DNA of 7,152 bases, taken from positions 1 to 7,152 of the forward strand of contig JAGYOI010000065.1 of assembly GCA_018399395.1 (NCBI GenBank), read 5' to 3'. Position 1 is the first letter of the stretch; each line of letters begins with the position of its first letter. The notes beneath the pieces are model-generated. The model did not search any database, was not told the DNA's origin, and saw only the letters and a program-made list of their open reading frames with translations. The stretch is from Prolixibacteraceae bacterium. GTDB lineage: Bacteria; Bacteroidota; Bacteroidia; Bacteroidales; Prolixibacteraceae. Shown in pieces: positions 1 to 5,901 of this stretch. The translations under genes and the position numbers were made by a program.

Positions 1-1927
1 TGGTAAGCTCATCTTTTAGTTCGTTGGCACGTAAAACACCTTGCTCGGGCTCGGCTTTACGGTAATGCCAAACCAATGAATAATTTTTCTCTTCGATAAA
101 AGAACCCGGTGTTCGGTCAACAAAATTCTCGAGTGCCGGACGGATGTTTTCTTTCCACTCGGCATTAATTTGTTGCAGCATTTCCCATTCACCCCCACGG
201 ATGCGCGTCCAAACACCATGTTCAACAATCAGGTTTACATCGTAACCCTTAAACCACTTTTCGAGCGTAGCACGGTCGCGACCACTAATTATGGTCACTT
301 CGTTTTTCTCGTCGGCTGTGAGCTTCTTGACAAGCCCCAACACTTCATCATCGGGGAATGCATCTTCGGGGTTCGGTTTAAAACCACTGAGTGTGCCATC
401 GTAATCGAGAAAAATAGCCCGTTTTTGGGCATCGCCATAATCGCCAACAATTAATTTCTGAATAGATGATGTAACCTTTTTCGTATTAAACTGATGCTGT
501 ATACCTTCAACCTTTTCAAGTGACTTCACAAACTCTGAAGCCCACTTAAATACATCGTAGCGTTTAATTCGTTCCTGCATTGAGCTCATTCGCCCCCTCT
601 GCTCATCAATAGGCATTTCAAGGGCATCATGGATGGTTTCGGCAATCTCGTTAAAGTTATTCGGGTTAATGATTAATGCCTCGCCCATTTCTTTACTAAC
701 CCCGGCCATCTCGCTTAAAATAACCACACCCGTTTTATTAACACGCGATGCCACATATTCTTTTGCAACAAGGTTCATCCCGTCGCGTACAGGTGTAATT
801 AGTGCTACATCGCTGGCATTGTAAAGTTCAATAAGGTTTTCGAAGGGTAACGAACGGTAAAAATACCAAACCGGTGTATAATTTACTTTACCAAACCTTC
901 CATTGATGTAACCTACTAGCCTGTCAACCTCTTCCTTTAGTATCTTGTATTGCTCAACATTGCCCCTCGAAGGAACAGCCAACATAACCAGGCTCACATT
1001 TCCCTGATAATCGGGATACTTTTCAAGGAATATAGAAAATGCCTTCAAACGGTTTGGGATACCCTTGGTGTAATCAAGCCTGTCAATCGAAAGAATTAAT
1101 TTTCGGTTGGGCGATATCAGAAAATATTTCTCAAGTTCAAGCTGCAACTCCGATTTCTCCTGGAGCAACTTATGTTTAACCTCAACCGAAGCATTCATAA
1201 ACTTATCGTAATCAATACCCATTGGGAAAGCATCGGCCAGAATGATCCGGTCTTCGCAGTGTATTTTGTTAAAGTTTATTTCGAGCCCCAGCAACCTGCG
1301 TACGGTACTAAAAAAGTGCCGTTCGTAATCGTAAGTATGAAAGCCCAAAAGGTCGGCTCCCAACATTCCTTTTATCAACTCATTACGCCATGGTAAAATC
1401 CTGAACACCTCGTACGAGGGGAAAGGAATATGCAAAAAGAAACCAATGGTAACATCGGGCCTTCGATTTTTAATCATTTCAGGCACCAATAATAATTGAT
1501 AGTCGTGTATCCAAATGGTATCCCCCTCGTCAAGGACTTCAAGTGCAGCATCAGCAAATTTCTGATTTACACGCACGTATGTATTCCATGTAAGCTGGTC
1601 GTATTCAACAAATTCGTTAAAATAATGAAACAGGGGCCAAATTGTTTTATTACTAAAACCCTCGTAATATTCGTGTACATCTTTTTCGCTTAAATGAACA
1701 TTAACACAACCTTCTTTGGAAAGGGTTTTGTCAATTTTGTGCCTGTCATCGCCAACCAGGTTTTCAGTTGCAATCCCGGGCCAGCCAATCCATTTTCCAT
1801 TGTACTGTTTATAAACCGATTTCATGCCCGTGGCTAAGCCGCCAACACTGGGTGTCAGTTCAAATTCGCCATTTATTTTTTGGGCATTAAAAGGCAGCCT
1901 GTTCGATAAAATGTGTAGTTTATTCAT
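1..1927 (-). CDS. otsAB: Bifunctional trehalose-6-phosphate synthase/trehalose-phosphatase (OtsA-OtsB fusion), C-terminus cut by window edge
   Basis: Cytoplasmic enzyme predicted to join UDP-glucose and glucose-6-phosphate into trehalose-6-phosphate (GT20 synthase half) and then dephosphorylate it to trehalose (HAD-type phosphatase half). About 642 codons are visible. The N-terminus begins MNKLHILSNRLP with the sugar-phosphate loop SVGGLATG (27-34). HDYQL (141-145), HIPFPS (166-171), DRLDYTKG (282-289; R283 and K288 match the UDP-glucose-contacting pair) and DGMNLVAKEY (from D382) follow, with the same spacing as in classical OtsA. After a linker near 470-505 comes the phosphatase with DYDGTL (508-513; D508 and D510 are the nucleophile and acid/base) and ISGRD (547-551). 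Fused enzymes of this type are usually about 730-740 residues, so roughly the last 90-100 are outside the window. The ATG at 1927 is chosen because the conserved motif starts only a few residues later; no Shine-Dalgarno is evident. It is divergent from the GH15 gene. Function is confident from motifs; the fusion is directly visible in one uninterrupted frame. Confidence 0.96.
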   Translation of the reverse strand, partial: MNKLHILSNRLPFNAQKINGEFELTPSVGGLATGMKSVYKQYNGKWIGWPGIATENLVGDDRHKIDKTLSKEGCVNVHLSEKDVHEYYEGFSNKTIWPLFHYFNEFVEYDQLTWNTYVRVNQKFADAALEVLDEGDTIWIHDYQLLLVPEMIKNRRPDVTIGFFLHIPFPSYEVFRILPWRNELIKGMLGADLLGFHTYDYERHFFSTVRRLLGLEINFNKIHCEDRIILADAFPMGIDYDKFMNASVEVKHKLLQEKSELQLELEKYFLISPNRKLILSIDRLDYTKGIPNRLKAFSIFLEKYPDYQGNVSLVMLAVPSRGNVEQYKILKEEVDRLVGYINGRFGKVNYTPVWYFYRSLPFENLIELYNASDVALITPVRDGMNLVAKEYVASRVNKTGVVILSEMAGVSKEMGEALIINPNNFNEIAETIHDALEMPIDEQRGRMSSMQERIKRYDVFKWASEFVKSLEKVEGIQHQFNTKKVTSSIQKLIVGDYGDAQKRAIFLDYDGTLSGFKPNPEDAFPDDEVLGLVKKLTADEKNEVTIISGRDRATLEKWFKGYDVNLIVEHGVWTRIRGGEWEMLQQINAEWKENIRPALENFVDRTPGSFIEEKNYSLVWHYRKAEPEQGVLRANELKDELT

Positions 1928-2040
1928 GGTATTATTTAGTTTATTTTTGATTTTAAAATATAACCCTGTTTTTTCAATCAACCATGAATATAAGAATATG
2001 TTTAACTTATGCAAAGAATACTGTAATCAAATCACCCGAA

Positions 2041-2071
2041 ATTTAACAATTAAGAAGTAATATTGTTAAAT
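2041..2071. repeat. Perfect 10-bp inverted repeat, operator-like
   Basis: The left arm ATTTAACAAT (2041-2050) and right arm ATTGTTAAAT (2062-2071) are exact reverse complements separated by 11 nt. The arms are AT-rich and not followed by a T-run, so a terminator is unlikely. Placement between divergent promoters suggests a binding site for a dimeric regulator. This is inference; AT-rich spacers produce dyads by chance more often than average DNA does. Confidence 0.6.
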
Positions 2072-2085
2072 ACATATGCCGGAGA

Positions 2086-2098
2086 AACAATAATTGTT
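2086..2098. repeat. Small palindrome AACAAT-A-ATTGTT
   Basis: Two 6-bp arms (2086-2091 and 2093-2098) flank one central base. The arms repeat the AACAAT/ATTGTT core of the larger inverted repeat; the dyad centres are about 36 bp apart. This could be a second copy of the same half-site, or chance in AT-rich DNA. Confidence 0.45.
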
Positions 2099-2136
2099 AT
2101 TTTTTTATTTCACCGTATATTTATACACTGATTTCT

Positions 2137-2167
2137 TTTTATATGAAAAATACAAATTATAGGTTTA
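2137..2167 (+). promoter_or_regulatory. Candidate Bacteroidota-type promoter for the GH15 gene
   Basis: TAGGTTTA at 2160-2167 matches 7 of 8 positions of the TAnnTTTG -7 element known from Bacteroidota. A TTTT at 2137-2140 stands 19 nt upstream where the -33 TTTG would lie. Initiation would fall near 2172-2175, giving a leader of about 45 nt. The match is weak in such AT-rich sequence. Confidence 0.3.
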
Positions 2168-2219
2168 CATTTTGAAAAAGCACAAAGCCAATGGCTGACA
2201 AAAATCAAAGCAGAAAAGA

Positions 2220-4028
2220 ATGGATAATTTAAATTACGGGATTATTGGAAATTGCCGAACAGGGGCCTTAGTATCTGAAGATGGTTCAATTGACTGGTTA
2301 TGCTTACCACAATTCGACTCCCCTTCAGTATTTGCCAGTATTTTGGATGAAAAAAAAGGAGGGCATTTTGCTATTAAACCGGTTAATGTTGAAAATATTG
2401 AACAACAATACATAAAAAACACAAACATACTAAGTACACGGTTCACTTGTAAAGAAGGGATTTTTGAAGTTCAGGATTTTATGCCCAGGTACAAAACCGA
2501 TAAGCTTAAAGAACATTATTATCCGCCTGATTTAATCCGTTTTTTTAAACACATTTGGGGAGAACCACAATTTTCAATTGAATACAACCCCAAACTTGAA
2601 TATGCTAACCACCCGACCGGTAATGTTGTTGAAGAAAAATATATCAAATCGTTTACCAAAAACGGTAGCTACGATTCGTTATACCTGTACACCGAATTTG
2701 ATAAAAATGATGTTCTGAATGGTAACCCGATTATACTTACCGAGGATAATTTTTGTTTAATCAGTTATCACCAAAAATTACTTACACAAACAACCGAACG
2801 TTCGTATTTAAAACTACAACGCACAAAAGTATATTGGCTAAACTGGATACAACGCACTACATCGTACACACGCTACCAGGAAGAAATTAACCGGAGCGCA
2901 CTTGCACTTAAACTGCTCAGCTACCAAAAAAGCGGGGCAATACTGGCAGCCCTAACAACATCGATACCCGAAACCATAGGCGAAGTCCGCAACTGGGACT
3001 ATCGGTTTTGCTGGATCAGGGACGCCTCGATGGTTGTGAAAATAATGAAGAACCTGGGGCACAACAGCATTTCGCGACGTTATCTCGACTTCATCATCAA
3101 CATTATGCCCGACAAAGATGAAAAAATGCAAATTATGTACGGCATAAATGGTGAAAAAGAACTGACCGAATATGAGCTGAAACATCTCTCAGGTTATGAA
3201 AATTCAAAACCGGTGCGTATAGGAAATGCAGCATACAAGCAAAAACAAAACGATATTTACGGTATCCTGCTTGATGTAATTTATCAGCATTACAAAATAC
3301 ATGTTACTTCGTTAATGCATAGCGAAGAACTTTGGACCATTGTACGTAACGTTGTGAAGATTGTTCAAAAAAGCTGGCAATTGCCCGATAAAGGAATTTG
3401 GGAAATACGCAATGAAGATAAACACTTCACATTTAGCAAAATATTGTGCTGGACTGCTATTGACCGCGCCTTACGAATTGCAGCGCTCCTTAACCAAAAA
3501 AAATATATTCAACGCTGGCTGGGACTAAGAAAAGAAATCAGGGACGATATTTTTAAAAATGCATGGTCCGAAAAGAAACAAGCTTTCACCCAGGCATACG
3601 ATAGCGAAGAGCTTGATTCATCGGTGCTTTTAATGGAAAGTTACGGGTTTATAGCGGGATCAAACCCAAAATATATAAGTACCGTTGAAGCCATACAAAA
3701 AGATCTTGAATACAAAGGTTTAATGTTCAGATACAAGAATAAAGATGATTTTGGGGTTCCACGTTCGGCATTTACCATTTGTAATTTTTGGCTAATCAAT
3801 GCATTAATTAAAATTGGCCGAAAAGAAGAAGCCCAAAAGAAATTTGATGAGCTTTTAAGCTATTCCAATCATTTGAAGTTGTTTAGTGAAGATATCGATT
3901 TTGACACAAAACGTTTGTTGGGTAATTTCCCGCAAGCTTACTCACATTTGGCATTAATTGAAACGGCCATACTTCTTACCGAAGGAGAAAAAACAGCCGA
4001 GGAAATGTTGCTCGAATTCATTCACTAA
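2220..4028 (+). CDS. Glycoside hydrolase family 15 protein (trehalase/glucoamylase-like)
   Basis: A complete 602-residue enzyme, the usual length for the prokaryotic GH15 group that has a trehalase-like N-terminal beta domain (about 1-230) followed by an (alpha/alpha)6 barrel. The opening, with GIIGNCRTGALV and DGSIDWLCLPQFDSPS, is typical of that N-terminal domain. In the barrel, RNWDYRFCWIRDAS (257-270) is the family signature. GIWEIR (392-397) places E395 as candidate general acid, SEDID (556-560) places E557 as candidate general base, and GNFPQAYSHL (568-577) is the conserved closing motif. GH15 inverting enzymes release beta-glucose from alpha-glucosides; members of this subgroup include trehalases. 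No signal peptide is seen, so it is probably cytoplasmic. Divergence from otsAB makes trehalose a plausible substrate, but maltooligosaccharides or other glucosides cannot be excluded. The ATG fits the conserved family start, and a stop at 2196-2198 prevents any long extension. Its end overlaps hydF by 11 bp. Confidence 0.92.
   Translation: MDNLNYGIIGNCRTGALVSEDGSIDWLCLPQFDSPSVFASILDEKKGGHFAIKPVNVENIEQQYIKNTNILSTRFTCKEGIFEVQDFMPRYKTDKLKEHYYPPDLIRFFKHIWGEPQFSIEYNPKLEYANHPTGNVVEEKYIKSFTKNGSYDSLYLYTEFDKNDVLNGNPIILTEDNFCLISYHQKLLTQTTERSYLKLQRTKVYWLNWIQRTTSYTRYQEEINRSALALKLLSYQKSGAILAALTTSIPETIGEVRNWDYRFCWIRDASMVVKIMKNLGHNSISRRYLDFIINIMPDKDEKMQIMYGINGEKELTEYELKHLSGYENSKPVRIGNAAYKQKQNDIYGILLDVIYQHYKIHVTSLMHSEELWTIVRNVVKIVQKSWQLPDKGIWEIRNEDKHFTFSKILCWTAIDRALRIAALLNQKKYIQRWLGLRKEIRDDIFKNAWSEKKQAFTQAYDSEELDSSVLLMESYGFIAGSNPKYISTVEAIQKDLEYKGLMFRYKNKDDFGVPRSAFTICNFWLINALIKIGRKEEAQKKFDELLSYSNHLKLFSEDIDFDTKRLLGNFPQAYSHLALIETAILLTEGEKTAEEMLLEFIH
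4018..4028. other. Tail-to-tail overlap of the GH15 gene and hydF
   Basis: The hydF stop (TGA, read on the minus strand at 4020-4018) lies inside the last codons of the GH15 gene, whose TAA is at 4026-4028. The two coding regions therefore share 11 bp. No hairpin with a T-run is evident at this junction, so transcripts from either side probably run into the opposite gene before ending. Confidence 0.9.
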
Positions 4029-5268
4029 TCCAGGGCTCCATAACACGCTCAAGCGCCTTATGCCCTTGGACCCACGACAGAAAAACCCCATAATTGGTTA
4101 CAGGCACACCTACGCTTCTCAAATCGCGTAAACGAGCCTGTAACTTCTGATTACTTATCATACAAGCTCCACAATGAATGATAAGTTTATAAGAAGACAA
4201 ACACTCGTTTTCCTGAAATTCACGACCGAAGTTAAACTCAACCTTTACTTCCGGATTAATTTGTTTCAAAACAGCCGGAATCTGAACGGTTCCAATATCC
4301 TCCTGTATCCGGGAATGATTGCAGGCTTCAGCAATTAAAATTTTATCCCCGCCTTTCAAGTCATTCAGCACTTTTGCACCTTCATAAAATTCATCGATGC
4401 GTCCATTACTTCCATAATTAATCATCATTATTGAAAAAGTAGTCAGCCCAATATCCTCAGGAGTCCATTTAGCCATAATATCCATTGCCTGCGAATCGGT
4501 AACAACAACTTTTGGACGCTTCATAAGGCCATTAATAAATGTATCGAATCGTTTCTTTTCAGCTTCTGCTTTTTCACCACGTGCAGCCTTCAAATCCATA
4601 CGGTAAGCCACCGGATAAGCCCATTTCCGGGTTATGTACTCAACCGCCATTGATTGTGGCCGCAGAAACCTGCCTTCCGGTGTTTCTTCATCCATAGGGA
4701 TATTTAAAATATAAAACTCATCAGGTTCAACAAAAGGCAATAATTCATTATGTATGCCCGTAGCTTCGTAATTGTTAAGAATAAAACGGATAAGCCTATC
4801 TCTTTCCTGAAGGTTAATCGCTTCAAGCGATAAAGAAGGATAAAACTTTAACAAAGGCATTTTTTGGTATAGCTTGTCATCAAATGGCATTGCAGTATCG
4901 AAAAGATTAAAAACAACCAACATTTGCTTATCCATCCCGCGTGCCTTCTCAATTAAAAACGCTTCCGTCGCGAAATCATCGGTTGCAGGGTTTATCACAA
5001 CAATTGCCAAATCACACTCCTTCAACACATTTAAAACTTTGCTTTTTTTCTTCTCCCCCAGCAATGATTTTTCATCGAGCCCGGCTGTATCGAACAGTTT
5101 CACAGGGCCAAGGCCATGCAACTCAATTAGTGCAATTTTTGTGTCGGCTGTTGTTCCGGGAGTTGAATCGGTAATGGATGTTTCTTGTTGGGTCAGTAAA
5201 TTCATCAGTGAACTTTTCCCCGAATTCATCTTACCAAATATGCCAATATGTTCTCTGTTAACCTGCAT
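4018..5268 (-). CDS. hydF: [FeFe]-hydrogenase H-cluster maturation GTPase HydF
   Basis: A 416-residue cytoplasmic scaffold that, with the radical-SAM proteins HydE and HydG, assembles the diiron subcluster and delivers it to apo-[FeFe]-hydrogenase. The GTPase domain (about 1-170) has the P-loop GKMNSGKS (12-19), a switch region with PGTT (37-40) and the G3 motif DTAG (60-63). A middle dimerisation domain contains ETPEGRFLRPQ (195-205), VTDSQ (256-260) and LTTFS (275-279). The C-terminal cluster domain has C316-N-H318, then 47 residues, then C366-G-A-C369, which fits the HydF signature CxHx(46-53)CxxC for a [4Fe-4S] cluster. The cluster motif separates it from Era, Der and MnmE. The G4 position reads NLFD (121-124) instead of NKxD, which is unusual for a Ras-like GTPase. 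The ATG at 5268 lies just before the P-loop strand and no earlier ATG exists before an in-frame stop. hydE and hydG are not in the window. Confidence 0.96.
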   Translation of the reverse strand: MQVNREHIGIFGKMNSGKSSLMNLLTQQETSITDSTPGTTADTKIALIELHGLGPVKLFDTAGLDEKSLLGEKKKSKVLNVLKECDLAIVVINPATDDFATEAFLIEKARGMDKQMLVVFNLFDTAMPFDDKLYQKMPLLKFYPSLSLEAINLQERDRLIRFILNNYEATGIHNELLPFVEPDEFYILNIPMDEETPEGRFLRPQSMAVEYITRKWAYPVAYRMDLKAARGEKAEAEKKRFDTFINGLMKRPKVVVTDSQAMDIMAKWTPEDIGLTTFSIMMINYGSNGRIDEFYEGAKVLNDLKGGDKILIAEACNHSRIQEDIGTVQIPAVLKQINPEVKVEFNFGREFQENECLSSYKLIIHCGACMISNQKLQARLRDLRSVGVPVTNYGVFLSWVQGHKALERVMEPWISE

Positions 5269-5279
5269 CTTTTTTATTT

Positions 5280-5311
5280 CAAAAATAAGTTAAATATAAC
5301 GAAGATACAGA
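5280..5311 (-). promoter_or_regulatory. Candidate Bacteroidota-type promoter for hydF
   Basis: On the minus strand, TATTTTTG (5287 to 5280) fits the TAnnTTTG -7 element exactly. TCTG (5311 to 5308) lies 20 nt upstream, a 3-of-4 match to the -33 TTTG. Initiation would fall near 5275, leaving a leader of under 10 nt before the ATG at 5268, which is short. The region is AT-rich, so the match may be chance. Confidence 0.3.
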
Positions 5312-5365
5312 ATAATTGCATTAAGTTTGGTTGTTGTAAAAAAACAGCTTTAATTCCCTATTTTA

Positions 5366-5396
5366 TTAGTCAATTTGAATAAATATTTTAGTTTTG
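5366..5396 (+). promoter_or_regulatory. Candidate Bacteroidota-type promoter for coaD
   Basis: TAGTTTTG at 5389-5396 is an exact match to TAnnTTTG. TTAG at 5366-5369 stands 19 nt upstream, a 3-of-4 match to the -33 TTTG. Initiation would fall near 5401-5403, about 15 nt ahead of the ATG at 5416. This supports that ATG over the in-frame TTG at 5401. Confidence 0.4.
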
Positions 5397-5415
5397 TATT
5401 TTGAAGATTAAGATA

Positions 5416-5901
5416 ATGGAAAAGATTGCTGTATTTCCCGGATCATTTGATCCATTTACCATTGGGCACGAATCGGTACTTCAAAGAGCATTACCTCTTT
5501 TTGATAAAGTAATTGTAATGCTTGGGGTTAACAATACAAAGAAGACACTTTTTTCAGTTGAAAAAAGAAAACAGATGATTGAAGACCTATTTGATAGCGA
5601 GCCCGGGGTAGAAGTACAAATACACGATGGACTAACAATTGATTTTTGCAGAAAAGTTAATGCCACTCATATTTTAAGAGGGCTCAGAACATCGGCTGAC
5701 TTTGAATACGAACGGGCAATAGCACAAGTGAACAAGAAGATGTACAACAACATAGAAACAATTTTCTTACTTACGCTGCCCGAACATACACCGGTGAATT
5801 CATCAATTGTGCGTGATATCTTAAATCACAATGGAGATATCAGTATATTTATCCCAAAAAATCTCGACATAAAAAAATACATGGGGAATGAGAATGATTA
5901 A
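5416..5901 (+). CDS. coaD: Phosphopantetheine adenylyltransferase (PPAT)
   Basis: Catalyses the penultimate step of coenzyme A synthesis in the cytoplasm: 4'-phosphopantetheine plus ATP gives dephospho-CoA plus pyrophosphate. The 161-residue product matches the usual CoaD size of about 160. Nucleotidyltransferase motifs are in place: PGSFDPFTIGH (8-18) with the TxGH signature at T15-H18, K42 after VNNT, RGLRTSADFEYE (88-99) with R88 and R91, and NSSIVRD (128-134) near the C-terminus. Counting from the ATG at 5416 puts T15, H18, K42, R88 and R91 at the same numbers as in the E. coli enzyme, which is good support for this start. An in-frame TTG at 5401 would add five residues and overlaps the candidate promoter. 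The stop overlaps the start of the next gene, so the two are likely co-transcribed and translationally coupled. Nothing looks altered or broken. Confidence 0.97.
   Translation: MEKIAVFPGSFDPFTIGHESVLQRALPLFDKVIVMLGVNNTKKTLFSVEKRKQMIEDLFDSEPGVEVQIHDGLTIDFCRKVNATHILRGLRTSADFEYERAIAQVNKKMYNNIETIFLLTLPEHTPVNSSIVRDILNHNGDISIFIPKNLDIKKYMGNEND

Larger units (their letters stand above)
1928..2219. promoter_or_regulatory. Divergent otsAB / GH15 intergenic regulatory region
   Basis: This 292-bp, strongly AT-rich spacer separates the two divergent start codons and must hold both promoters unless they lie within the genes. It contains no convincing gene. It holds a perfect inverted repeat (2041-2071), a second short palindrome (2086-2098) sharing the same hexamer, and a small dyad GTATA-TT-TATAC at 2115-2126. 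The repeats sit near the middle, about 114 bp from the otsAB start and 122 bp from the GH15 start. On the minus strand I found only a weak promoter-like match (TATTCTTTG, 2020 to 2012) for otsAB. Confidence 0.6.

Noticed and set aside
170..1693. Several 60-95 codon plus-strand frames opposite otsAB.
   Set aside because: The minus strand carries a continuous OtsA-OtsB frame with all expected motifs, so these are antisense shadows.
1824..2060. A 78-codon plus-strand frame running from the otsAB start into the spacer.
   Set aside because: Its first part is antisense to otsAB and the rest is AT-rich spacer. There is no recognisable domain and no convincing start signal.
2041..2071. The inverted repeat as an intrinsic terminator.
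   Set aside because: The stem is almost entirely A/T, no T-run follows on either strand, and it lies between divergent gene starts where no transcript is expected to end.
2952..3185. A 77-codon minus-strand frame inside the GH15 gene.
   Set aside because: It is antisense to the conserved RNWDYRFCWIRDAS region and is explained by the GH15 coding sequence.
4874..5293. A 139-codon open frame on the plus strand opposite the N-terminal half of hydF.
   Set aside because: It lies fully antisense to the GTPase domain of hydF, has a low-complexity Ser/Phe/Ile-rich product and shows no recognisable family. It is a shadow of the real gene.
5401..5415. TTG at 5401 as the coaD start, adding five residues.
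   Set aside because: The ATG at 5416 gives residue numbering that coincides with E. coli CoaD, and 5401 falls at the expected transcription start of the candidate promoter.
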